From positions 2,169,001 to 2,233,000 of the forward strand of contig NZ_BIFR01000001.1 in assembly GCF_003967535.1 (NCBI RefSeq): 64,000 bases of DNA, read 5' to 3'. The position numbers were made by a program, and so were the translations under genes. Shown one piece after another: positions 50,601 through 58,464 of this stretch. The DNA is from Tengunoibacter tsumagoiensis. Its GTDB lineage: Bacteria; Chloroflexota; Ktedonobacteria; Ktedonobacterales; Ktedonobacteraceae. The notes under the pieces are model-generated. The model searched no databases. It was given only the letters and a program-made list of their open reading frames with translations, and was not told where the DNA came from. Position 1 is the first letter of the stretch. The number at the start of each line of letters is the position of its first letter.

Positions 50601-50884
50601 GCTTCTTCCTCCTAAGGTGTCAATTGTGCAGTTTGCTGCCCCGTAAAAAGGCTATGTCCTGCAATGTTTTTTCTGTGCTCTCAATCCTGCACACTGTTTG
50701 ATATTATACATTAGGTTGTCAAGCTAATGCCAATCTTTTGCCTGAATTTGTATCTAATAGCAAGCTCTTTTCTATCTAATACCCACCTGCCAATCAACCT
50801 AAACGCAAGACAGCTATCAACCTAATTGGCAGATAGCTGTCTATCTAATGGGAAAGGTGACTTTGGATTAGATCGAGTCGAACC
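50601..50884. promoter_or_regulatory. Repeat-rich control region between DHS-like gene and speH
   Basis: Dense short repeats on the minus strand: TTAGATA three times and TTAGGTTGAT twice. A 10-bp inverted repeat (GACAGCTATC at 50809-50818, GATAGCTGTC at 50832-50841) and CTGCCAAT/ATTGGCAG arms overlap each other. A TATAAT (minus, about 50702-50707) lies 100 bases before speH. It could combine a terminator for the DHS-like gene with an operator for speH. Confidence 0.45.
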
Positions 50885-52006
50885 TTATGGACGGACCATT
50901 TTTCCCGTTTCGTAGGCTTCTTGCAGTTCCTGAAGCAAAGCTGTTCTTTTGGCAAACAGTTCTTTGCGTGGTCGTGGTTGTGCCTTACTCACGGCATATG
51001 CTGTTAATAGGGGAAGAGCTATCGTCGAATCTCCATAGACCACGACCGCATCTTTGAGTTGATCTGGCTTGATTTTTCCCCAGGAGACAGCTTCTGAGGG
51101 GGTTGCCCCCGAGAGGCCGCCCCAATGGGGAGCATCTGCGGTAATCTGCACAAAGTAGTCATGACCACCTTTTTGAATACCCAGCACCTCCCATAATTGA
51201 GGCTGGGTCTGGAGATAAAAGTTCTTTGGACTTCCTCCGCCCAGAATAATCACGCCATTGCGGGTGGCATGGTGAACAATTGCGGTTGTTTCGTTAACAT
51301 CGGCGAGCGGATCGAGCGTAAGCTTGCTTCCATCCAGAGCATTGCGTGCAACGTTCATTCCAATGGAAGAGTCACCAGGGGATGACGTGTAGATCGGTAC
51401 ATTCCAGGCCGCAGCCTGAGCCAGGACGGAATATTCAGGCTTCACACCTAGCTTGAGCAGGAGTGTTCCCAGATGGTGATGGAGTTCAGAGGTTGAGATA
51501 GGGCGTTCAGGCAGGCTCTTCAGGCTTTCGCGGACAAAAGCATCGGTATCGAGGAGGACTTTGTCTTCGAAGAGAATGTCATAGATACGAATGACACCTT
51601 CATCCTGTAATTTGATGTCGTCTAAGCGAAAATCGCCTCGATGGAGTGACATAGAAAGAGCATAGTGGATATCATGGTAGAGATTGGCTCCCGTACTAAT
51701 GAGGAAATCCACAAAGCCATACTCCATCAATGTAAGCAGGCACCCACCCAGGCCAGCAGGAGTAAGGGCACCCGCGACGGTCATGCCAATCGTTACATCT
51801 TGCTCAGGAACAAGCATTTTCTCAACAAAAAGTCGAGCGGCTTCGTTCAAGCGTGCTGAATTGTAGGCTTGAAACTGCTCATCGACAAGCTCTGCTACCG
51901 TCATATTGGGACGGACACGGTGAGGGATAATCTGAGGACCACTCAACAGCTCATGCTGTGTTGGTTCCTGGTTGTCATTGGCTTCTGAGTCGTGATGATG
52001 AAACAT
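50885..52006 (-). CDS. Deoxyhypusine synthase-like protein
   Basis: A 373-residue member of the deoxyhypusine synthase (DHS) family. NAD- and substrate-site sequences are clear: TVAGALTPAGLGG, FLISTGANLYHD, YTSSPGDSSIGMNVA, GVIILGGGSPKNF, QITADAPHWGGLSGATPSEAVSWGKI with the catalytic Lys K311. Bacteria have no eIF5A, so true deoxyhypusine formation is unlikely. DHS-like enzymes can instead make homospermidine or other aminobutyl transfers from spermidine. Its place beside speH and speB supports a polyamine role. The start follows AAAGGA at a spacing of about 12. Confidence 0.88.
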   Translation of the reverse strand: MFHHHDSEANDNQEPTQHELLSGPQIIPHRVRPNMTVAELVDEQFQAYNSARLNEAARLFVEKMLVPEQDVTIGMTVAGALTPAGLGGCLLTLMEYGFVDFLISTGANLYHDIHYALSMSLHRGDFRLDDIKLQDEGVIRIYDILFEDKVLLDTDAFVRESLKSLPERPISTSELHHHLGTLLLKLGVKPEYSVLAQAAAWNVPIYTSSPGDSSIGMNVARNALDGSKLTLDPLADVNETTAIVHHATRNGVIILGGGSPKNFYLQTQPQLWEVLGIQKGGHDYFVQITADAPHWGGLSGATPSEAVSWGKIKPDQLKDAVVVYGDSTIALPLLTAYAVSKAQPRPRKELFAKRTALLQELQEAYETGKMVRP

Positions 52007-52109
52007 TCAGATGGTCGTCCTTTCTCTAACAGCGTCAGATGACGCACTCTTATATTCGCACTAGCAGTCAAGAGGCTTGAGCTCATAGGTAATCTCGTGG
52101 ACAAACAAA

Positions 52110-52138
52110 AAGACAGATCCTCGAGAAGAATCTGTCTT
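52110..52138 (-). terminator. Terminator of the hemolysin III gene
   Basis: On the minus strand: AAGACAGAT, 11-base loop, ATCTGTCTT followed by TTTGTTTG. A standard rho-independent terminator 43 bases after the stop. Confidence 0.85.
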
Positions 52139-52180
52139 GTGTAAATCCTCAACAGGCCAAATGTTTGTCTTCAGCGTTGT

Positions 52181-52873
52181 TCAGGCGCGCGGAAAAGGAA
52201 GGGCCCAGATCCAGACGCTGGCTGCAAAGGCAATACTTCCAGCAATCACAAAGAGATGAAAGATCTCATGAAAGCCGAAGATATGTGGAATAGGATCTGG
52301 TTTGCGGAGTGCATAAATAATGCCACCAATGGTATAGAGGACCCCACCTAGAACCATCGTTGCTACAAACGTCCAGGGGAGAACCGCCAGGAAAGCTGGA
52401 AAGGCAAGAACCGCTACCCAGCCCATTGCAATATAAAGAATGGCATTGACCCAACGAGGTAAGCGTAGCGTCAGAGGAATAGCCGTCAGACTGACGCCAA
52501 GGATTGCCAGTATCCAGATCGTAATGAGCAATGCGATCCGCACCCAGCCAGTAAGAAGATTAAAGCAGAGCGGCGTATAGGTGCCAGCGATCAGGATAAA
52601 AATATTTGAATGATCAAACGCACGTAATGTCTTTTTCAGGCCAGGGCGCCAGTTACCGATATGATAGACAGCACTCACCGTGTAAAGTTCAACCATACTC
52701 AAGCCAAAGATGAGCATTGACCAGAGTCGTGGCATATCATTTCTGCTTAACCAGCAGAGAATGATCGTAAGGACGACCGCCCCTCCGGCTGCAAAAGCAT
52801 GGAACCAACCACGGAGAAGGGGTTTGATAACCTTTTGAACAATCTCTGTTTCTCTGTTATTCTGTTGAATCAC
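52181..52873 (-). CDS. Hemolysin III family (PAQR-like) membrane protein
   Basis: A 230-residue protein with seven predicted membrane helices. Family motifs: VELYTVSAVYHIGNW (S-x3-H), RAFDHSNIFILIAGTYTP (D-H-x-x-I-x3-A-G-x-Y-T-P) and FGFHEIFHLFVIAG near the end. The conserved Ser, Asp and His form a zinc site in the PAQR superfamily, which includes adiponectin receptors. The bacterial function is unsettled. GTG start with GAGGAAA. Confidence 0.92.
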   Translation of the reverse strand: MIQQNNRETEIVQKVIKPLLRGWFHAFAAGGAVVLTIILCWLSRNDMPRLWSMLIFGLSMVELYTVSAVYHIGNWRPGLKKTLRAFDHSNIFILIAGTYTPLCFNLLTGWVRIALLITIWILAILGVSLTAIPLTLRLPRWVNAILYIAMGWVAVLAFPAFLAVLPWTFVATMVLGGVLYTIGGIIYALRKPDPIPHIFGFHEIFHLFVIAGSIAFAASVWIWALPFPRA

Positions 52874-53035
52874 AGTTTCCTCGCTTGTGCTGAAAAATAA
52901 GGTCTACTTGCAGTATAAAATGTTTGCGCAGGAAAGACACCGTAGCTAGCTAACGTCTTTTGATCCTCGTAGCTAACATATGAGTTAACCATTTGAGCAA
53001 GCAATAGAGTTCAACTGTTCCAAGTATAACAAATC

Positions 53036-53064
53036 AGGGCAAGACAGATGAGGAGTCTTGCCCT
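53036..53064 (-). terminator. Terminator of uvrB
   Basis: Perfect 10-bp stem (AGGGCAAGAC/GTCTTGCCCT) with a 9-base loop and a T-containing exit on the minus strand, 30 bases past the uvrB stop. Confidence 0.8.
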
Positions 53065-53093
53065 TATTGAGCGGATCTATTGAGAGAGAGCTT

Positions 53094-55079
53094 CTATTCG
53101 ATCATCATACGACGAATTTCGATGATCTGATCACGTAATTGACCAGCTTTTTCAAATTCAAGCTGTTTGGCTGCTGCTCGCATCTGTGACTCAAGGTCCT
53201 TGATCAGCCGTAATGCTTCATCTTTTGGAATCCCTGATAGCGTAGTGACATCAGCAGCAGTAGACTCTTGTTGGCCGGCCATGGATTTCAAGCGCTCAGA
53301 GAGCGTCTTGATCTCCTTTTTAATGCCACGAGGGGTAATAGCATGTTTTTCATTATACGCAACCTGCAGAACGCGGCGACGATTGGTCTCATCGATGGCC
53401 TTCTGCATCGAGCGTGTAATTTTATCGGCATACATAATGACGCTTCCCTCAACGTGGCGCGCGGCGCGGCCAATGATCTGAATGAGCGACCCTTCAGAAC
53501 GTAAGAAGCCTTCCTTATCAGCATCCAGGATCGCTACAAGCGAGACTTCTGGCAGATCCAGACCTTCACGCAGGAGATTGATACCAACAACGACATCATA
53601 GACACCCAGGCGGAGGTCACGAAGAATCTCAACACGTTCAATGGTATCGATCTCTGAGTGGAGATAATGGACCTTAATATTGAGCTCTTGCATATAGTCT
53701 GCAAGATCTTCGGCCATCTTTTTTGTCAGGGTTGTGACTAGAACGCGATGACCTTTGCTTATACGTATGCGAATCTCTGCCAGGAGATCATCGATCTGCC
53801 CTTGTGTCTGGCGGATGCTGATCTCTGGATCGATCAGCCCTGTGGGACGAATCAACTGTTCAACGATTGCATCGCTATGTTCGAATTCAAAGGGGCCAGG
53901 CGTTGCCGAGACAAAAAGAGCCTGATTGAGCTCCTTTTCAAACTCTGGGAACATCAGAGGTCGATTATCCAGTGCCGAAGGGAGCCGGAAACCATAGTCG
54001 ACCAGCACCTGCTTACGAGAACGGTCGCCAGCAAACATTCCACGGACCTGCGGTAAGGCAACGTGTGACTCATCGACCACCAGCAGAAAATCCTCAGGAA
54101 GATAATCGAGCAGCGTCCACGGCTGTTCGCCTGGACCTCTACCTGCAAGGTGGCGAGAGTAGTTTTCGACTCCTGAGCAGATACCAGTCTCACGCAACAT
54201 CTCAATATCAAAGTTTGTGCGTTGTTTGAGGCGAGCAGCCTCTAGAAGTTTGCCTTCCGTCTCCAACTCGGCGAGACGTTGTTCCAATTCTTCTTCAATT
54301 AATTTAATGGAGGTATTTAAGCGTTCTTTGGTAGTTACCCAGTGCTTTGCAGGATAGATATCCAGTCGTTGCCGTTTGCCCAGGACCTCACCGGTGAGGG
54401 GGTCAATCTCGGTCATGCGCTCGATCTCATCTCCAAAGAACTCGATGCGGACTGCAACATCCTCATAGGCTGGAAAGATCTCGAGGACATCGCCACGAAC
54501 GCGGAAGCGGCCACGAATAAAATTGGCGTCGTTACGCTCATAGAGGATCTCGGTCAGGTGGCGTAAAATACGATCACGGCGGCGCTCCTCGCCAACTTTG
54601 AGCGTAAGAACGACCTCGCCATATTCCTCTGGACTTCCCAGACCGTAGATGCAAGAGACTGAAGCAACGATCAGAACATCTTTGCGCTCAAAGAGACTAC
54701 GGGTGGCTGAGAGGCGGAGCTTCTCGATCTCCTCGTTGAGCATACTCTCTTTTTCGACGTAGGTATCGCTGCGGGGAATGTAGGCCTCTGGCTGATAGTA
54801 ATCGTAGTAAGAGACAAAGTATTCGACGGCGTTATTAGGGAAGAACTCTTTGTATTCGCTATAGAGCTGAGCGGCGAGCGTTTTATTGGGGGCCAGGACG
54901 AGAGTCGGTTTCTGCACCTGCTCCACAATTTTGGCCACTGAATACGTCTTACCACTTCCAGTTACACCGAGTAATGTCTGATACTTGTATCCATTTTTGA
55001 TGCCTTCGGCAAGGCGAGTAATCGCATCTGGCTGATCGCCAGTTGGCTCAAAGGGGGCTTCTACTTTAAATTCTGGCAT
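53094..55079 (-). CDS. uvrB: Excinuclease ABC subunit B
   Basis: A 661-residue UvrB, the damage-verifying helicase of nucleotide excision repair. Motifs: [14 protein letters not shown] (Walker A), the beta-hairpin [63 protein letters not shown], and the C-terminal UVR motif ([20 protein letters not shown]). The frame extends 22 codons further up, but homology starts at [17 protein letters not shown] and AGGGAAG precedes this ATG. The first codons and the leader are duplicated upstream. Confidence 0.96.
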   Translation of the reverse strand: MPEFKVEAPFEPTGDQPDAITRLAEGIKNGYKYQTLLGVTGSGKTYSVAKIVEQVQKPTLVLAPNKTLAAQLYSEYKEFFPNNAVEYFVSYYDYYQPEAYIPRSDTYVEKESMLNEEIEKLRLSATRSLFERKDVLIVASVSCIYGLGSPEEYGEVVLTLKVGEERRRDRILRHLTEILYERNDANFIRGRFRVRGDVLEIFPAYEDVAVRIEFFGDEIERMTEIDPLTGEVLGKRQRLDIYPAKHWVTTKERLNTSIKLIEEELEQRLAELETEGKLLEAARLKQRTNFDIEMLRETGICSGVENYSRHLAGRGPGEQPWTLLDYLPEDFLLVVDESHVALPQVRGMFAGDRSRKQVLVDYGFRLPSALDNRPLMFPEFEKELNQALFVSATPGPFEFEHSDAIVEQLIRPTGLIDPEISIRQTQGQIDDLLAEIRIRISKGHRVLVTTLTKKMAEDLADYMQELNIKVHYLHSEIDTIERVEILRDLRLGVYDVVVGINLLREGLDLPEVSLVAILDADKEGFLRSEGSLIQIIGRAARHVEGSVIMYADKITRSMQKAIDETNRRRVLQVAYNEKHAITPRGIKKEIKTLSERLKSMAGQQESTAADVTTLSGIPKDEALRLIKDLESQMRAAAKQLEFEKAGQLRDQIIEIRRMMIE

Positions 55080-55219
55080 GCGCTGCTTCCCTATATCCTC
55101 ATGAGGTAGAATATTTTTTCCAATGACCTGAGTATTATACCACAAATTCTGGCATGTGCTGCTTCCTTATATCCTCATGAGAGAGAATATATTTTTCAAT
55201 GACCCGAGTAGTATGCTGC
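55068..55219. repeat. 76-bp tandem duplication of the uvrB leader and first codons
   Basis: 55068-55143 and 55144-55219 are direct copies, about 85-90% identical over most of their length. Each contains the ATG-CCA-GAA-TTT start of uvrB (minus strand), the ribosome binding site and upstream region. The outer copy now reads only a six-codon frame (MPEFVV, then TAA), and that TAA forms part of the extended -10 (TGGTATAAT, minus, 55134-55142). Confidence 0.85.
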
Positions 55220-55283
55220 TCTTCCTGGCTCATGGCCTCTTCTGCAAGAACTGAAACGCCCTGCAGAGGTCATGCTTATTCTG

Positions 55284-55310
55284 TTGATAAAGCTTTTAAT
55301 ATGGTATAAT
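55284..55310 (+). promoter_or_regulatory. Extended -10 promoter of the methyltransferase gene
   Basis: TTGATA (55284-55289), 15-base spacer, TGGTATAAT (55302-55310). Confidence 0.6.
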
Positions 55311-55387
55311 TATCTTTGGAAATCTTTTGTAGAAAAGTGGAATAAGCATTTTCTCCTCTTTGTATGAGAAAGGATATGTATCTCATC

Positions 55388-56200
55388 ATGACACAGATTT
55401 CTCATCAGCAATATCTTCTGGACAAGCAATACAATACATCAAAAAATCTTGATGCCCGCATACGTCTTCATGAACTTTTTAGTACGAATCCTCTAAATTG
55501 GCAGCATTGGGTCTTTGATCAGCTTGAGCTTTCTCCTGGGAGTCGCATTCTTGAAATAGGGAGCGGTTCTGCCCAACTCTGGGTGCATAATCTAGAACAC
55601 ATTCCCGCTGGCTGCGAGATTACGCTATCGGATTTCTCGGCGGGTATGCTTCAGGCCGCACGTGCGAATCTGGGAGAGCATGCCTCGCAATTTCAGTTTG
55701 CGGTCATTGACGTTCAGTCCATTCCTGCCTCTGACAACACCTTCGATTATGTGATTGCGAACCATATGCTCTACCATGTACCTGATCGCGCACAGGCTCT
55801 GGCGGAGATTCGTCGCGTTCTCCGACCGCAGGGCCGTTTCTATGCAGCAACGAATGGCGAAGCGCATCTGCGCGAAATGGATCTTCTCCGCCAACAAGCT
55901 GGTCTGGATGAGAGTGGCATCCTGGGAGTGGCTACCAGCTCTGCCTTTAGCCTGCAAAATGGTGCTGCCCAACTGGCCCCCTGGTTCTCAGAGATCGAGT
56001 GCAGACGATTTGAAGGAGGTCTGGCCGTTACAGAGGCTGAACCACTTGTTGCGTTCATACTGTCAATTCGAGCTGCTGAAAGCATCAGCGAGGCCCAATT
56101 AGCAGCCCTACGTGCCATTATCGACGCAGAACTGTCTGCCCATGGCGTCATCCATATCACAAAAGAGAGTGGCCTTTTCATCGCCTCCGGAGTTCGATAG
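55388..56200 (+). CDS. Class I SAM-dependent methyltransferase
   Basis: A 270-residue methyltransferase. SAM motif I is ILEIGSGSAQLW, followed by ITLSDFSAGMLQAA, the acidic VIDVQSIPASDNTFD and VIANHMLYHVPDRAQALAEIRRVLRPQGRFYA (in part), a standard type-11 pattern. The C-terminus is a small alpha/beta cap. The substrate is unknown. Three in-frame ATGs (55364, 55376, 55388) share one AGAAAGGA at 55367-55374; 55388 is the only one with reasonable spacing, but this is not certain. A good terminator follows, so it is monocistronic. Confidence 0.85.
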   Translation: MTQISHQQYLLDKQYNTSKNLDARIRLHELFSTNPLNWQHWVFDQLELSPGSRILEIGSGSAQLWVHNLEHIPAGCEITLSDFSAGMLQAARANLGEHASQFQFAVIDVQSIPASDNTFDYVIANHMLYHVPDRAQALAEIRRVLRPQGRFYAATNGEAHLREMDLLRQQAGLDESGILGVATSSAFSLQNGAAQLAPWFSEIECRRFEGGLAVTEAEPLVAFILSIRAAESISEAQLAALRAIIDAELSAHGVIHITKESGLFIASGVR

Positions 56201-56278
56201 GCCAGCCCTGTCTCATCTTTAAATAGCGTATCGCGAGAAGGCTAGCCGTGAAGATGTAGGTTGAAGAGAACCGGAGAG

Positions 56279-56337
56279 GCTCCAAAGAATGCAGAGTATA
56301 ACTACAAGCATTCTGTGGAGCTATTTTTATTTTTAAT
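56279..56337 (+). terminator. Rho-independent terminator of the methyltransferase gene
   Basis: GCTCCAAAGAATGC pairs with GCATTCTGTGGAGC (one mismatch), followed by TATTTTTATTTTT. Stem and U-tract are both clear. Confidence 0.9.
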
Positions 56338-56415
56338 GCGATCTTTATTTTAAGGCCTATGAAAAGCCCACAATATGGGCTATACTACTAAAAAAAGCGA
56401 AAGGCATTGTATGAC

Positions 56416-56856
56416 ATGACACAGCATCATCGGCAGCATATCCAGTTAAGTGAGAGCGCGAAGCAGATGTTAGAAGAGCTTACGTCTCAGCGTTATCCAG
56501 GGAAAGGGCGAAGGCAGAGCCAGGTGATTGAGGACTTAATCCTTGCAGCCTTCCAGCATGGGCAGCAACAGGAGGGAGGGAGATCACAACCAGAGAATGA
56601 GGCCTCACAGACTTTTTTACAATCGGAGAAGCATGTGGGGAATGTTGTTGCGGAAACACGTGTTCCCTATCAACCATTACAGCTCTGGCCGGTGGAACAG
56701 GGCTGTCCCATCTGTCAGTGCTCGATTCAAGCGATCTGGAATTACTGTAGGTATTGTGGGTATGAATTGCGTAAAGCCTGTAGTCAATGTGGCGAATTTT
56801 GCAGTACAGATAGAGAACTGGCTCGCTTCTGTTATGTTTGTGGAGCGCGACTCTAG
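56416..56856 (+). CDS. RHH-like protein with C-terminal double Zn-ribbon
   Basis: A 146-residue protein. Residues about 5-45 (HIQLSESAKQMLEELTSQ, SQVIEDLILAAF) fit a ribbon-helix-helix (CopG/Arc-like) DNA-binding domain. A polar linker follows. The C-terminus is a double zinc ribbon: CPICQC ... WNYCRYCGYEL, then ACSQCGEF ... RFCYVCGARL. The same cassette ends the next two genes, so the three probably work together, and this one may be their DNA-binding or regulatory member. The frame opens at a TTG (56407); AAAGG favours the ATG at 56416. The last 51 coding bases are the first copy of a 55-bp tandem repeat. Confidence 0.75.
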   Translation: MTQHHRQHIQLSESAKQMLEELTSQRYPGKGRRQSQVIEDLILAAFQHGQQQEGGRSQPENEASQTFLQSEKHVGNVVAETRVPYQPLQLWPVEQGCPICQCSIQAIWNYCRYCGYELRKACSQCGEFCSTDRELARFCYVCGARL

Positions 56857-56970
56857 CAGGACAGATAGAGAACTCGCTTGCTTCTGTTATGTTTGTAGAG
56901 CGCGACTCTAGCAGGACAGATAGAGAACTGGCTTGCTTCTGTTATGTTTGTAGAGCGAGACTTTAAGAGC
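56806..56970. repeat. 55-bp tandem repeat x3 over the gene end
   Basis: Copies at 56806, 56861 and 56916 with a period of 55, more than 90% alike. The first encodes the last Zn-knuckle of the preceding gene including its TAG; the others lie in the 3' untranslated region. As 55 is not a multiple of three, copies 2 and 3 cannot extend the protein in frame. Confidence 0.9.
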
Positions 56971-57004
56971 GGGAAATGGGATTGCTGTTTTGTGGGAGGG
57001 GAGT

Positions 57005-58348
57005 ATGAATCCATTTGTGTTTGGTATGAGGGGGCCTCAACATGGTTGGTTAGAGGATTCGGTGCATGCCCTTTTATTGTTGGCGCAGCGTGAAGCGGCT
57101 GGACGTGGGTGTACTGAAGTCTTGTTAGAGCATTGCCTGCTGGCAGCGCTGGTGCAGAATAACGACCGTGTGATAGAGCTTTTGTTGTTTCTCAAAATAG
57201 AGCCATTTATATTAGAAGAGCGGCTTCAGATGCGGCTTGGACCAGGCCTTTCCAGGGATGAGATGCCTGAGCGTATTCAGCTTCCTTTCTCATTGGAGCT
57301 ACAAGCATGTGTAGAACTATCAGTAGCAGGTGTGCACAGTACCGGGAAAATGTTTGTTACTCCTGAGCACCTCCTGTTGTGCATATTGAATCATCATTGG
57401 CAGATGACCCTGGATAAGGTCGTTGAGCAGCTCGGCACGAGTCGTGAGTGGTCTGATCTCCAGCAATTTTGCGCAGAACTGGCTCAACAGGAGCTCAGAA
57501 TGTTGTTATATATACAGAATCTGGTGCACTCTCTGAGCAGTGTACGGGAGCCGTCCATTGCCCTTAATCATATCGCAGGCTATGAAGAGGTGAAGAGAGA
57601 GCTCTGCGACGTCGTCCAGATTGCGGAGGCTTCTCCCGATCGTCGGCGGCCTCAGGAGTTGCTCTTCATTGGAGCTGAGCGTACCCTTGGTCGAGAATTG
57701 GCTGAAGGGGTTGCATTTGCACTGGGACGGCGGCTCTGCATCTTTTCATTCGCTGGACTTGTTGCCATGTGCCTCCCTTTTACAACCTACCCGACCCTGA
57801 ATTATTATAACGATAAGCGTTTGAGTGGTCGTGAGCGCCAGTTTTCTCCTCATGGTCTCTTCCTGGCCCGGTGCATCATCCAGCGGTTCTTTGTTCGTCT
57901 TCGGCAGATCTCCCCCTGCGTTGTATTGTGGGAAGAGCTGGATGGTGGAGAATATATTGACCGTGTACGCATTCATAGCGTCCGCGATCAATTGTTGGAT
58001 AGCCTTTTTGGAGAGATTGAACAGTCCCGCCTGGGTCGGCGGAGTATTCTCCTGGCCACTACTTCGCAGGAAAGGGACGTGAATCTTCCTTCACGCACAT
58101 CCTCCAGCGGACCCCATTTTGAGCAGCACCTTTTCATGACATCATCGAACAGCCCATGTGAGAGAGCGCAAGATATACAATGTCCAGATTGTGGATCTGA
58201 TATTGAAAGGGACTGGCGCTACTGTGTTTATTGTCGTCACCTCTTAAAGAGGGTCTGTAGCGTCTGTGGTTCTGAGCTCATCTTAGAGGGAATGAAACAA
58301 TTTTGTAGTTCCTGTGGTCAGCGTCCTGAAGGCATCCTGAATGGATAA
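57005..58348 (+). CDS. Clp_N / inactive FtsH-like AAA / double Zn-ribbon protein
   Basis: A 447-residue protein. 15-165: two ClpC-type N-domain repeats (DSVHALLLLAQREAAGRG, TEVLLEHCLLAAL; VTPEHLLLCILNH). 185-385: a degenerate AAA core recognisable as FtsH-like at its start (HIAGYEEVKRELCDVVQIAEA). The Walker A GPPGTGKT position reads GAERTLGR (223-230) without Lys, and Walker B reads CVVLWEELDGG. 393-437: double Zn-ribbon (CPDCG ... WRYCVYC; CSVCG ... FCSSCG). No membrane helix or protease motif. It is probably an adaptor that binds clients through Clp_N and Zn-ribbons without hydrolysing ATP. The frame opens at 56990; GGGAGGGGAG favours the ATG at 57005. The next gene is a paralogue. Confidence 0.85.
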   Translation: MNPFVFGMRGPQHGWLEDSVHALLLLAQREAAGRGCTEVLLEHCLLAALVQNNDRVIELLLFLKIEPFILEERLQMRLGPGLSRDEMPERIQLPFSLELQACVELSVAGVHSTGKMFVTPEHLLLCILNHHWQMTLDKVVEQLGTSREWSDLQQFCAELAQQELRMLLYIQNLVHSLSSVREPSIALNHIAGYEEVKRELCDVVQIAEASPDRRRPQELLFIGAERTLGRELAEGVAFALGRRLCIFSFAGLVAMCLPFTTYPTLNYYNDKRLSGRERQFSPHGLFLARCIIQRFFVRLRQISPCVVLWEELDGGEYIDRVRIHSVRDQLLDSLFGEIEQSRLGRRSILLATTSQERDVNLPSRTSSSGPHFEQHLFMTSSNSPCERAQDIQCPDCGSDIERDWRYCVYCRHLLKRVCSVCGSELILEGMKQFCSSCGQRPEGILNG

Positions 58349-58464
58349 CGGCACTCTCTGACTATCGAGTACAAGTTGAAACACTTGGTGTTGTCAGGTC
58401 GTGGTGCTGAATGTGAGAGGCCTCTTCTCTTGCTTCAATAGGATGGAAAGGAACGGTTAATGCT

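Noticed and set aside
56857..57000. Continuation of the Zn-ribbon protein through repeat copies 2 and 3
   Set aside because: The TAG in copy 1 and the 55-bp period break the frame; the copies lie in the untranslated region.
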